A stretch of DNA of 64,000 bases from positions 3,906,001-3,970,000 of the forward strand of contig NZ_SODV01000001.1 in assembly GCF_004366355.1 (NCBI RefSeq), in the 5' to 3' direction. The DNA is from Dinghuibacter silviterrae. GTDB lineage: Bacteria > Bacteroidota > Bacteroidia > Chitinophagales > Chitinophagaceae. Both the position numbers and the translations under genes were made by a program. The notes under the pieces were generated by a model. The model had not been told where the DNA came from and did not search any database. It worked only from the letters and a program-made list of their open reading frames with translations. Shown piece by piece: positions 39,763-47,799 of the stretch; position 1 is the stretch's first letter; each line of letters begins with the position of its first letter.

Positions 39763-40926
39763 ATGCGTATCTCCTTATTGCTGTTGCTCATGCTCGAACT
39801 ATCCTCTTGTCACAACGGCGGTGCCAGGGAAGAAACCGCTTACCCGAAAGGTACCTTTGGCTATGACGTTGCCTTCCTGAGACGCTACGACAGCGTCGTC
39901 CTCCTGGAGAACGGCGAAGCACAGGTCGTCGTGTCCCCGAAGTACCAGGCCAAAGTATTTACCTCCACCGCCCTGGGCCCGGACGGCCCCAGCTATGGGT
40001 GGATCCATTATCCCGTTTTTGACGCGCCGCCCAATACGCACATGAATGCCTACGGTGGGGAAAACCGCCTCTGGCTGGGACCGGAAGGGGGGCCGTATTC
40101 CCTTTTCTTTGCGCCGGGGGACTCGATGGTCTTTGCGCACTGGAAAACACCGGCGCCTTTTGACAACGAACCCTGGACGGTGATGGGCCAAACCGCCACC
40201 ACGGTGGATTTGCACAAAACGATGCACCTGGTGAACTATCAGGGCAAGTCCCTGTCTTTAAAAGTCGACCGCAACATCCGTCTCCTGAACAGGGGTGGCA
40301 TAGACAGCCTGCTGGGTATCGAGCTTGGACCCGGTGTAAAGGCCGTTGGATACGAAACGACCAATACGCTTTTGAACGATTCGGACCAACCCGTTTGTCT
40401 CTGGATGCTGGACATGTTCCCCACCTCGGAGCACACGGTCATCATTATTCCTTACAAAACCGGACAGGGATCGCCCGCCACGACCAACTATTTCGGGGAG
40501 ATCCCGGCGGACAGGATCCAATACCTGGACAGCGTCCTGTTGCTCAAGGCCGACGGCCGCAGCAGGGGCAAGCTGGGGATCCATCCCACCCGGGCTTGTA
40601 ACCGAGCCGGGAGCTATGACCCGGCACTTCGCCTGTTGACGGTCATTCAATACGACGTTGTACCCGGTGAGCCCTACCTCAACCAGGAGTGGACCACGCA
40701 AAAGCCGCCGTTTAGCGGGGACGCGGTCAATGCTTATAACGACGGCCCCCTGGCCGACGGCAGCCAGATGGGACCCTTTTATGAGCTGGAAAGCGTATCC
40801 CCGGTGGTCAAAGGGCAGGGGACACACCGGCACCTCGTCTGTCACTTTACAGGAGACGACGCGGCGCTCGACAGCCTTAGTGTCCACCTCCTGGGGATTT
40901 CGTTGAAAAAGGTTCATTTTCCATAA
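39763..40926 (+). CDS. Lipoprotein of unknown function (DUF6786-like)
   Basis: This 387-residue protein has a lipobox in LLLMLELSSCHNGG, so it is an envelope lipoprotein. The rest is beta-rich (VVVSPKYQAKVFTS, HMNAYGGENRLWLGPEGG, SLSLKVDRNIRLL), resembling the carbohydrate-binding fold of aldose-epimerase-like proteins and the DUF6786 family seen in Bacteroidota. No catalytic residues could be assigned. It follows the small secreted protein by 2 bp and is presumably co-transcribed with it. Confidence 0.65.
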   Translation: MRISLLLLLMLELSSCHNGGAREETAYPKGTFGYDVAFLRRYDSVVLLENGEAQVVVSPKYQAKVFTSTALGPDGPSYGWIHYPVFDAPPNTHMNAYGGENRLWLGPEGGPYSLFFAPGDSMVFAHWKTPAPFDNEPWTVMGQTATTVDLHKTMHLVNYQGKSLSLKVDRNIRLLNRGGIDSLLGIELGPGVKAVGYETTNTLLNDSDQPVCLWMLDMFPTSEHTVIIIPYKTGQGSPATTNYFGEIPADRIQYLDSVLLLKADGRSRGKLGIHPTRACNRAGSYDPALRLLTVIQYDVVPGEPYLNQEWTTQKPPFSGDAVNAYNDGPLADGSQMGPFYELESVSPVVKGQGTHRHLVCHFTGDDAALDSLSVHLLGISLKKVHFP

Positions 40927-40977
40927 ACGCCCCTATGATTGTCGTTTTCGCACCCCGGTGTTTTGGGCGGTTTGCGC

Positions 40978-40985
40978 CAACTTTG
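40978..40985 (+). promoter_or_regulatory. -7-like box CAACTTTG, 4 nt from the second DinB start
   Basis: CAACTTTG (TAnnTTTG with a first-base mismatch) is followed by GGGT and the ATG at 40990. Confidence 0.4.
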
Positions 40986-40989
40986 GGGT

Positions 40990-41505
40990 ATGAACAACCT
41001 GATCAACGACATTCGCGACACGGCGGCGGCGCTACAGGAAGCCCTCTCGGCCTTCGACCCGGAATCTTTTAATGTCGTGCCCTACGCAGGGAGCTGGACC
41101 GCGGGTCAGGTCACCGACCACCTTGTCAAAGCCGGCGGGGTGACCCGGATATTGCACGGCCGCACGGTTCCCACCCAGCGCCGACCGGACGAAAAGGTAG
41201 AAATGCTGCGCCATATTTTCCTCGATTTTAACGCCAAGATGAAGGCGCCGGACTTTATCGTACCGGGGGATGGGCCGTTTGTGTTCAGCGAGCAGATCGC
41301 TACGCTGACGGACATCTGGGGCGGTATAGCGGAATCCTCGCGGACGCTTGATCCCACGCTCACCTGTGCGGACATGGAACTGCCCGTATTCGGGCTCCTG
41401 ACGCGTCTGGAATGGATCAGCTTTTACATGGTGCATACGCAGCGGCATATTCACCAGTTGCACCGGATCCAGACGGCATTGCGCCGGCGGGCGGTGCACT
41501 CGTAG
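40990..41505 (+). CDS. DinB_2-family protein
   Basis: This 171-residue DinB-like four-helix protein has putative metal ligands His in WTAGQVTDHLVKAG and the His residues in VHTQRHIHQLHRI. The ATG at 40990 begins the domain and follows a -7-like box by 4 nt, whereas the longer frame adds an unrelated tail. It is a second DinB family member besides that at 30 kb and EgtB's own N-terminal domain. The function is unknown; bacillithiol- or other thiol-related transferase activity is known in the family. Confidence 0.8.
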   Translation: MNNLINDIRDTAAALQEALSAFDPESFNVVPYAGSWTAGQVTDHLVKAGGVTRILHGRTVPTQRRPDEKVEMLRHIFLDFNAKMKAPDFIVPGDGPFVFSEQIATLTDIWGGIAESSRTLDPTLTCADMELPVFGLLTRLEWISFYMVHTQRHIHQLHRIQTALRRRAVHS

Positions 41506-41548
41506 GGCGCGGGCGCCGTGCGGCGACGCGGTTTTCCGCGAAAATGCG

Positions 41549-41556
41549 TAGCTTCC
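41549..41556 (+). promoter_or_regulatory. -7-like box TAGCTTCC, 4 nt from the thioesterase start
   Basis: TAGCTTCC (two mismatches to TAnnTTTG) is followed by GCCC and the ATG at 41561. It is weak, but the spacing agrees with the other boxes. Confidence 0.3.
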
Positions 41557-41560
41557 GCCC

Positions 41561-41983
41561 ATGAGCGAACACCTCAAAACCCCCGCCGAGGTCCTGGCGG
41601 CGATGCTGGAAAAAGACCGGTTCACCGAATGGCTGGGTCTGACCATCGAGGCCCACGGAGAAGGGTATTGCCGGCTGAGCTACGTGGTCCGCGAGGACAT
41701 GCTGAACGGCTTCCGCAACATCCACGGCGGCATCATTTTCTCTGCCGCCGATTCAGCCTTTGCTTTTGCCTGCAATTCCCACGGACGCGTCACCGTAGCG
41801 CTCGATGCGAGCATCACGTTCACCCGGCCGGTCAGCTTGGGGGAACGGCTAACCGTCGAGGCAAAAGAAATTCATCTCGGGCATAAGACGGGTCTGTACG
41901 ATATTCGCACCACCAACGAGGCCGGGGCACTCGTGGCCCTGTTCAAGGGCACGGCCTACCGGACCTCCAAAATCGTCGAATGA
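41561..41983 (+). CDS. PaaI-type hotdog thioesterase
   Basis: This cytoplasmic acyl-CoA thioesterase of 140 residues has the PaaI hotdog fold. The active-site helix is NIHGGIIFSAADSAFAFACN, and the fold continues with ASITFTRPVSLGERLTVEA. Related enzymes hydrolyse phenylacetyl-CoA intermediates, but no other paa genes are in the window, so the acyl group is unknown. The stop overlaps the start of the HipA-like kinase gene (ATGA). Confidence 0.88.
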   Translation: MSEHLKTPAEVLAAMLEKDRFTEWLGLTIEAHGEGYCRLSYVVREDMLNGFRNIHGGIIFSAADSAFAFACNSHGRVTVALDASITFTRPVSLGERLTVEAKEIHLGHKTGLYDIRTTNEAGALVALFKGTAYRTSKIVE

Positions 41984-42741
41984 TCCGAACTGTCCATGTC
42001 ACCCGTTACGTGACCCCCTTGCGCGAAGGAGGCTCGCTTCCGGCCGTCACCGAGGCCGATGACGACTTCCTGTATGTCCTCAAATTCCGGGGCTCCGGCC
42101 AGGGGCCCAAGGCCCTTATCGCCGAACTGCTTGGCGGGGAAATCGCGCGGGCCCTCGGGTTGCGCGTCCCTGAAATTGTTTTTGCCGAACTCGACGCCGC
42201 CTACGGACGCACCGAACCCGACCAGGAAATCCAGGACCTCCTCAAGGCCAGCGTGGGGCTCAACCTGGCCTTACACTACCTGTCCGGGTCCATCACCTTC
42301 GACCCCGCGGCGTTGTCTATCGACCCCGTCCTGGCTTCCAGGATCGTTTGGTTGGACTGTCTCATCACCAATGTGGACAGGACGGCGCGGAACACGAATA
42401 TGCTGTGGTGGAACAAACAGCTTTGGCTCATCGACCACGGGGCGGCCTTTTATTTTCACCATAACTGGAAGGATTGGGAGAACAGGGCGCAGCAGCCTTT
42501 TTCCTTGGTCAAAGACCATGTACTCCTCCCTTGGGCGAGCGCATTGAAGGAGGTAGATGCTGAAAACCGCGCCTTGCTCACACCGGAGCGGATCGACGCC
42601 ATTGTCCGCCTGATCCCCGATGAATGGCTGGGCGAAGAGCTCGCCTACAAAGAAGCCTACGCCCGGTTCCTCAACGAACGCGTCGCGCATTCGAGTATTT
42701 TTGTAAACGGAGCACTCCATGCAAGACAAGCACTTATTTGA
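41980..42741 (+). CDS. HipA-like kinase
   Basis: This 253-residue protein resembles the kinase core of HipA-family proteins in a shortened form (usual HipA is about 430 residues). Recognisable parts are FLYVLKFRGSGQGPKALIAE as the nucleotide-binding start, LGGEIARALGLRVPEI, WLDCLITNVDRTARNTNMLW with the catalytic-loop Asp and Asn, and LWLIDHGAAFYF with the metal-binding Asp. The HipB-binding and N-terminal subdomains are absent. It is followed by a DUF3037 gene that overlaps it by 23 bp, a pair seen together in many bacteria. Confidence 0.85.
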   Translation: MIRTVHVTRYVTPLREGGSLPAVTEADDDFLYVLKFRGSGQGPKALIAELLGGEIARALGLRVPEIVFAELDAAYGRTEPDQEIQDLLKASVGLNLALHYLSGSITFDPAALSIDPVLASRIVWLDCLITNVDRTARNTNMLWWNKQLWLIDHGAAFYFHHNWKDWENRAQQPFSLVKDHVLLPWASALKEVDAENRALLTPERIDAIVRLIPDEWLGEELAYKEAYARFLNERVAHSSIFVNGALHARQALI

Positions 42742-43102
42742 ATACGCCGTCCTCCGGGTGGTCCCGAAGGTGGAACGCGAGGAATTCCTCAACGTGGGGG
42801 TGATCTTGTATTGCAAGGGTCTGAAGTACCTGGGGGTGTGCTATCACCTCGATATAAACCGGCTATGCGCGTTTAGCGGAGCGCTCGACATCACCGAGAT
42901 CGGTGAGTTCCTCCGGGCCTTCGAAGTCATCTGCAGGGGAGGGGAGGAGGGTGGCCCCATCGCACGGCTACCCCTCGCCGAACGCTTCCGCTGGCTAACG
43001 GCAACGCGTAGTACCATCGTACAAACATCCAGGGTCCATTCCGGTTTTTGTATCGACCCCGCGGAGACCCTGGAACACCTGGAACGGCAACTGGTGCTTT
43101 AA
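42719..43102 (+). CDS. DUF3037 protein
   Basis: This 127-residue protein of the DUF3037 family starts with the typical FEYAVLRVVPKVEREEFLNVGVILY. The biochemical function is unknown. It overlaps the HipA-like kinase by 23 bp, which argues for a linked role such as substrate or regulator of the kinase. Its 3' end overlaps the convergent SDR gene by 4 bp. Confidence 0.85.
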   Translation: MQDKHLFEYAVLRVVPKVEREEFLNVGVILYCKGLKYLGVCYHLDINRLCAFSGALDITEIGEFLRAFEVICRGGEEGGPIARLPLAERFRWLTATRSTIVQTSRVHSGFCIDPAETLEHLERQLVL

Positions 43103-43800
43103 ACAAGCACGGTGCCTCCGTCGATGGTCAGGACCTGTCCCGTTGTAAACGGCTGTTGCATCAGGAACATGAATCCGGCCGCCACGTCTTCCGCTTCACC
43201 CACGCGCCCCACCGGCAAACGGGCCGCGGTTTCCGTAAAAAACGAATCCGGTGTCCCCGACCAAAGCGGCGTGCGGATCACGCCCGGGGCCACCAGGTTC
43301 ACCCGGACCGGTGCCAGCTCTACGGCCAGGGCCCGTGTCAACCCTTCCATGGCACCGCATACCGCAGCCGCCATAGCCCATCCTTTACCAGGGCGTGCAC
43401 TGGCAATCCCACCCATGAGCCCGATAGACCCACCGGGGTGTATAGACGCGTATTTCACTGCCGTGAGCGCGCCCCAAAAACGGAGCGTCAGGAAGTCCCG
43501 GGATGCCTGAAGGTCGGTGTTGGCCAGCACGTCGAGTTTCAGGCTGTCCGCGGCGGTATACACCAGGTGATCAAACGTGCCCGCTGTGCGGAAGAATTCC
43601 GCGATATTGCTTTCCCGGCTGAGGTCGAGGGCAAATCCTTCGCTGCCGGCAGGGAGTTTTTGCAACGCATTTGCTACTTTGTCCGCCTTGCTGGAAACGA
43701 CGGTGACATGGGCGCCGCCGGCCGCGGCTTCTACAGCGGTGGCCAAACCGATTCCCGAGGTGCCGCCCAATACGATGATTCTTTTTCCTTGTAATGACAT
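43099..43800 (-). CDS. Atypical short-chain dehydrogenase without the Tyr/Lys active site
   Basis: This 233-residue SDR-fold protein has an intact nucleotide-binding start (LGGTSGIGLATAVEAA) and the C-terminal DGGTVLV, but the YxxxK catalytic pair is missing. The region after the usual Ser reads SARPGKGWAMAAAVCGAMEG. A subgroup of bacterial SDR proteins shares this change, so it is probably inherited rather than damaged; such members may bind a cofactor without classical reduction. The ATG at 43800 is chosen because it begins MSLQGKRIIVLGG. A strong stem-loop lies 20 bp upstream. Confidence 0.82.
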   Translation of the reverse strand: MSLQGKRIIVLGGTSGIGLATAVEAAAGGAHVTVVSSKADKVANALQKLPAGSEGFALDLSRESNIAEFFRTAGTFDHLVYTAADSLKLDVLANTDLQASRDFLTLRFWGALTAVKYASIHPGGSIGLMGGIASARPGKGWAMAAAVCGAMEGLTRALAVELAPVRVNLVAPGVIRTPLWSGTPDSFFTETAARLPVGRVGEAEDVAAGFMFLMQQPFTTGQVLTIDGGTVLV

Positions 43801-43819
43801 AATCGCTTTTTTATAACGC

Positions 43820-43850
43820 AAAGATCCCCCGGGGTATCCGGGGGATCTTT
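43820..43850 (-). terminator. Perfect 13-bp stem-loop, likely terminator of the M1 peptidase gene
   Basis: AAAGATCCCCCGG and its exact complement CCGGGGGATCTTT enclose a 5-nt loop. It follows the M1 peptidase stop (43869) by 18 bp and precedes the SDR start. The U-run is short on either side, so it could also act as a bidirectional or processing hairpin. Confidence 0.6.
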
Positions 43851-43868
43851 ACCTTATGGTAAAAAGCG

Positions 43869-45821
43869 TTATTGCGCCTTCCACACGTTGTTCTGGCGGT
43901 TGGCATCCGGGAGTATATGATCCGGATCCAGCTCGACCGAAGTGATGGCACCGGTGGACGGATACTTAAATGTCCAGGTGCCGCCCCTTTGCCAGATGTC
44001 GACGGGCAGCTTGATGATGCGCGGATCCTGACCGGCCTCCGTCACCTTGAGGATCACCGGGAGGGCCATTCCACCCAGGTTATCGAGGGTGATGAGGGCG
44101 CCCTTGGTGGAATCACCCGATACATATTTCACGGAAGTGACCGCCTGGTCCAGCTTGTCGTTGGTAAAGAACCATTCCTTCCAGAACCAGTTCAGGTTTT
44201 CGCCCGTGGCGCTGTTCATCGTACGGAAAAAGTCATCCGGTTGCGGGTGTTTGAACGCCCAGCGCTTGACGTACAGGTTGAAGGCATAATCGAAACGGTT
44301 CGTGTCCAGCACGTAGCTGCGCAGGATATTCAGCCCCGCCGCGGTTTTGAAGTAATAGGCGCCGTACCCGTTCAGGCTCATGCCTTCCGGAGCGGTCATC
44401 AGCGGGTCTTTGTCCCGGATAAACATCCGGTAGAACATTTCCGGCTTCCGCTGCGGGTTTTCGTATTCGCCGTGGTTAAACTCGTGGGTGGAATATTCGT
44501 TGATAAACGTATTAAAGCCCTCGTCCATCCACATAAAGCGGCGTTCGTTGGAGCCGACGATCATGGGGAACCAGTTGTGCCCGATCTCGTGGGTAACGTC
44601 CCCCCAAAGATCCCCGTTCGTCAGATTCGACTGGCAGAAAATGATCCCGGGGTATTCCATCCCGAGCGCCACCCCGGCCACGCTGACCGCGGAGTTCCAG
44701 GGGTACTCGAAGTATTTGGCGGAATAGAGTTCGATGCTCCGTTTCAGGTATTCGGTGGAACGTCCATAGCGGTCTTTACCCGCGGCCTCGACAGGGTAGG
44801 CCGACATGGCGATCGTGGGACGGCCGGAAGGCAGGTTTACTTTCGCCGCGTCCCAGATAAAGGCGCGCGACGCCGCCCAGGAAACGTCCCGGGTATTGTC
44901 CATCTTGAAGTGCCAGGTTTTTTTGGCGGTCGATTGGCCCGACGGCTGCCCTACTTCATCAGGGGTGACGATCATCACGGTGGCGTCACTGCGGCGTGCT
45001 TCCGCCAGACGGCTGATTTCTTTTGGCGTCAATACCTCCGCCGGGTTCTGCAGGTCACCGGAAGCAACGACCGTCATGCCCGCCGGCGCGGTCAGGTAAT
45101 AGTCGAAGTTCCCGTATTCACAGTAGAACTCGCCCAGACCCATATAGGGAAGCGTGTTCCAGGATTCGATGTCGTCATAGACACACATCCGCGGGTACCA
45201 CTGCGCCAGTTCATATACGATCCCGTTCTTGGTATCCAGGCGGCCCATACGATCCGCCCCGTACACGGGAATCGCAAAACTATATTTGACCCGGACGGTG
45301 ATCTTGTCCCCATCCGCCTTGACCGGTGTCTGCAAACGGACCTGCATCCGCGCGTCCGTGATAACCGGATCGACATGGTAGGTCTTCCCCTCATAAGTGA
45401 CCTCCACGGACTCGATATGGTACCCCCCCTTTGCAAAACCCTTTACGTCGAAACGGTCGCCCGACACCGGTGTCGTGGCCGCGCCCCGGCTGTCCGGGCG
45501 GAAAAGGTTCTGGTCCAGTTGCATCCAGAGAAAATCCAGCTTGTCGGGGCTGTTGTTGGTATAAAAGACGCTCACTTCCCCGCTCACCGTGGTGTCCTGC
45601 TCATTCAGCGTGGCCCGGATCAGGTAGTCGGCCCGGTTTTGCCAATACTTTGGCCCGGGGGCGCCGCTGGCGCTCCGGTATTCGTTGCCGTTGGTCTGAA
45701 AAAAATAAGGGGAGAAGACCTGGTGCTGGTCATACCCCGAAGTCGTTTGGGCCCAGGAAGCCGAACCCGGGACAGCCGCAAGCAACAGCCCTCCCATGAC
45801 AAAGCGTTGTAATTTCTTCAT
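43869..45821 (-). CDS. M1-family metallopeptidase
   Basis: This secreted zinc aminopeptidase-like protein has 650 residues. A signal peptide (MKKLQRFVMGGLLLAAVPGSASWAQ, cleaved after WAQ) precedes a beta-sandwich and the gluzincin domain. The zinc motif HEIGH begins at about residue 411, with the third ligand Glu in MWMDEGFNTFINEY. The substrate loop is GMEYPGIIF in place of the GAMEN of classical aminopeptidase N, a variant common in Bacteroidota. The start at 45821 restores the signal peptide and follows a -7 box by 4 nt. It is a single gene, terminated by a strong stem-loop. Confidence 0.92.
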   Translation of the reverse strand: MKKLQRFVMGGLLLAAVPGSASWAQTTSGYDQHQVFSPYFFQTNGNEYRSASGAPGPKYWQNRADYLIRATLNEQDTTVSGEVSVFYTNNSPDKLDFLWMQLDQNLFRPDSRGAATTPVSGDRFDVKGFAKGGYHIESVEVTYEGKTYHVDPVITDARMQVRLQTPVKADGDKITVRVKYSFAIPVYGADRMGRLDTKNGIVYELAQWYPRMCVYDDIESWNTLPYMGLGEFYCEYGNFDYYLTAPAGMTVVASGDLQNPAEVLTPKEISRLAEARRSDATVMIVTPDEVGQPSGQSTAKKTWHFKMDNTRDVSWAASRAFIWDAAKVNLPSGRPTIAMSAYPVEAAGKDRYGRSTEYLKRSIELYSAKYFEYPWNSAVSVAGVALGMEYPGIIFCQSNLTNGDLWGDVTHEIGHNWFPMIVGSNERRFMWMDEGFNTFINEYSTHEFNHGEYENPQRKPEMFYRMFIRDKDPLMTAPEGMSLNGYGAYYFKTAAGLNILRSYVLDTNRFDYAFNLYVKRWAFKHPQPDDFFRTMNSATGENLNWFWKEWFFTNDKLDQAVTSVKYVSGDSTKGALITLDNLGGMALPVILKVTEAGQDPRIIKLPVDIWQRGGTWTFKYPSTGAITSVELDPDHILPDANRQNNVWKAQ

Positions 45822-45825
45822 CCCG

Positions 45826-45833
45826 CTAAGATA
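45826..45833 (-). promoter_or_regulatory. -7 box TATCTTAG, 4 nt from the M1 peptidase start
   Basis: TATCTTAG (one mismatch to TAnnTTTG) is followed by CGGG and the ATG at 45821 on the minus strand. Confidence 0.5.
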
Positions 45834-45879
45834 GGCGTTTGAAAAATATCGTACTTTCCGCTTGTCAAACACAATCCCT

Positions 45880-46500
45880 ATGCGCATCCTTTTATTGGTC
45901 CTTCTTTCCGTAGCCACCCTGTCCGTCACCGCCCAGGCCATCCAGGATTTTCCCGATTTCCGGTCCAAACGGGACAACCTTTCCCGTTGCCCCGACCCGG
46001 TCATCAAACACGATCTTATCTTCTTTACCCTCGCCGGTCTCGACCAGCGGGTCGGGCAACCCCAGGCCACCAGCCTTCCCGTCACGGCCTCCGGGTCCGA
46101 CTTCATCCAGTTCAGCGGGAGCGACGTACAGGTCGTCATCCGGGGCGCCGAATTCGAACAAGGCAAGCGCAAGCTCGGCTATATCGACAAACACCTCGTC
46201 CGTATCGACAATAAACCCTACTTCGGCAACTATGGCGTGCTGCCGACCGAGGCTATTCAATCCGTTACGATGATCACCGGCCGAGACACCGTCCACGTGC
46301 CCGCCGCCGCCTTTGCAGACCTCTACCAGCCGCTGTTTATGGGGGAGAGTAACACGACGCATGACGGCGTGTACCTGTCCCCCGATAAACATACGGTCTA
46401 CATCTATATGCTGAACAAGGAAGTCAACGGGTACTATGAAGTGACATGGGTGATCCGGGATAAACAATTCATCCGGAGGATCGTGGACACGGACATTTGA
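45880..46500 (+). CDS. Secreted protein of unknown function
   Basis: This 206-residue protein has a clear signal peptide (MRILLLVLLSVATLSVTAQA). No domain was recognised. The mature part is beta-rich with a duplicated look (DFIQFSGSDVQVVIRGAEF, then GVYLSPDKHTVYIYMLNKEV). It is divergent from the M1 peptidase, and its stop abuts the convergent HdeD gene without a gap. A cell-surface role is likely from the leader alone. Confidence 0.7.
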   Translation: MRILLLVLLSVATLSVTAQAIQDFPDFRSKRDNLSRCPDPVIKHDLIFFTLAGLDQRVGQPQATSLPVTASGSDFIQFSGSDVQVVIRGAEFEQGKRKLGYIDKHLVRIDNKPYFGNYGVLPTEAIQSVTMITGRDTVHVPAAAFADLYQPLFMGESNTTHDGVYLSPDKHTVYIYMLNKEVNGYYEVTWVIRDKQFIRRIVDTDI

Positions 46501-47055
46501 TCACTTCTTTAAAGCCTTCAGCCGGAAGGCAAGAAAAATGTTCAGAAAACCCCCGATCAAGAAGGCCACCCCGGAGCTAACGATGATGCTCACGGCGCCG
46601 GCCGCTGGGTAATAAAGGACGAAAAAAGAGGCGGCCAGCAGGACGATCCCGCCGAAGAGTAGCCAACCCCACTGCGCTACCCCCAGGGCTTTTAGTTCAT
46701 ACGCCGACCCCATCAGGTAAAAGGACCGAAGGATCAGCCAGAACCCCAGGATAAAGGGCAGGGTGGCCATCGTGATCAGGGGGAACGCATACAGGTAGAT
46801 CCCGATGATCACGTCCAGCACACCGGAGACCAGGGTCCAGCCCCAGCCTTTGTTGTGTTTTGTGTTGGCCGTTGCAAAAAAGATCTGCGAAAAACCGGAT
46901 ACCAGGATAACCACACTAAACATAATACTCAACCCGATATAACCTTCCAGAGGGCGGGAAAAGATAAAGATACCGGCTGCCAGGAGCGCAAGGCCCTTGA
47001 TGATGAACAGCCACCAGTTCTTAATGCTTGTTTGGAGTGTGTCGGTGAGGGTCAT
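46501..47055 (-). CDS. HdeD-family (DUF308) membrane protein
   Basis: This 184-residue inner-membrane protein has six helices in three pairs, typical of HdeD/DUF308 (WWLFIIKGLALLAAGIFIF, then WTLVSGVLDVIIGIYLY and WGWLLFGGIVLLAASFFVL). E. coli HdeD is linked to acid resistance at high cell density, but the function here is unknown. A -7-like TAGTTTAG lies 15 nt before the start, in the 45-bp gap divergent from the TfoX-N gene. Confidence 0.88.
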   Translation of the reverse strand: MTLTDTLQTSIKNWWLFIIKGLALLAAGIFIFSRPLEGYIGLSIMFSVVILVSGFSQIFFATANTKHNKGWGWTLVSGVLDVIIGIYLYAFPLITMATLPFILGFWLILRSFYLMGSAYELKALGVAQWGWLLFGGIVLLAASFFVLYYPAAGAVSIIVSSGVAFLIGGFLNIFLAFRLKALKK

Positions 47056-47088
47056 AAAATTGTTTTGCTCCTAAACTATAAATTTTTG

Positions 47089-47096
47089 TACTTTAA
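47089..47096 (+). promoter_or_regulatory. -7 box TACTTTAA, 4 nt from the TfoX-N start
   Basis: TACTTTAA (one mismatch to TAnnTTTG) is followed by TGCA and the ATG at 47101. Confidence 0.45.
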
Positions 47097-47100
47097 TGCA

Positions 47101-47487
47101 ATGGCCTATGATCCACTTCTTGCCGATCGCATCCGCGAACTGATTGTCCTACGCGCCAGTGACGTCGTAGAAAAAACCATGTTTGGTGGTCTCTCTTTTA
47201 TGGTCAACGATAAGATGTGCGTTTCCACAAAGAACGACCGCATCATGCTCCGGCTGTCGCCGGAGACCTACGAGATCGAGCTTCAGGGGGATGGGGTCTC
47301 GCCGATGATCCATAGCGGACGCGAAATGAAGGGGTTTCTTTTCGTCACGGGGCCGACTATTCAGACGAAGGCCGGGTTAAGCCGTTGGGTCAACCTCGCC
47401 CTGGACTACAATGAGGTCGCCCTCCCGTCTCCCGGCAAAAGGACGACCAGCTCGCCAAAGCCGCCTACCGGCAAAAAGAAGAAATAG
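47101..47487 (+). CDS. TfoX N-terminal domain protein
   Basis: This 128-residue protein consists of a TfoX N-terminal domain (about 5-105, with VVEKTMFGGLSFMVNDKMCV) and a Lys/Pro-rich tail. TfoX in other bacteria controls competence genes, but stand-alone N-domains have no known role. The ATG at 47101 is chosen because the longer frame runs through the divergent HdeD gene. It abuts the convergent SemiSWEET gene. Confidence 0.85.
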   Translation: MAYDPLLADRIRELIVLRASDVVEKTMFGGLSFMVNDKMCVSTKNDRIMLRLSPETYEIELQGDGVSPMIHSGREMKGFLFVTGPTIQTKAGLSRWVNLALDYNEVALPSPGKRTTSSPKPPTGKKKK

Positions 47488-47742
47488 TTACTTGTACTTA
47501 ATCTTATAAGCGAGGATAATCATCGCCAGCACCAGCGTGATCCCATTGGCGATGTATACCGGCATGTTTGACGTCCAGACCCCGTATATTAACCACAACA
47601 GGGTGCCCAGTGTAAACAAGGCATACATCGGCAGGGATATGCTTGCCGTGTTCCGCGTACGGATCGTCTGGAGGGCCTGTGGTAAAAAGGAAACGGTGGT
47701 GCAAAAGGCTGCGGCGAGCCCGGTGAGGGTGCTGGTGTTCAC
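47488..47742 (-). CDS. SemiSWEET-type PQ-loop transporter with a GTG start
   Basis: This 84-residue three-helix membrane protein of the SemiSWEET family moves sugars as a homodimer. The PQ motif is in TTVSFLPQALQTIRTRN, and LFTLGTLLWLIYGVW contains helix 2. The start is GTG at 47742, and no ATG fits the first helix. A perfect -7 box TATCTTTG (47759-47766 on the minus strand) ends 16 nt upstream. Confidence 0.9.
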   Translation of the reverse strand: MNTSTLTGLAAAFCTTVSFLPQALQTIRTRNTASISLPMYALFTLGTLLWLIYGVWTSNMPVYIANGITLVLAMIILAYKIKYK

Positions 47743-47758
47743 GGTGCGTGGTTTGCGC

Positions 47759-47766
47759 CAAAGATA
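47759..47766 (-). promoter_or_regulatory. Perfect -7 box TATCTTTG before the SemiSWEET gene
   Basis: TATCTTTG on the minus strand matches TAnnTTTG and ends 16 nt before the GTG at 47742. Confidence 0.5.
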
Positions 47767-47799
47767 GGGGAAAAAAGGGGGCCCTTGTGGGGGCGCCGC

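Noticed and set aside
43872-45812. 646-codon antisense open frame opposite the M1 peptidase
   Set aside because: The minus-strand gene has a signal peptide and the HEIGH zinc motif. The plus-strand translation is compositionally odd and motif-free.
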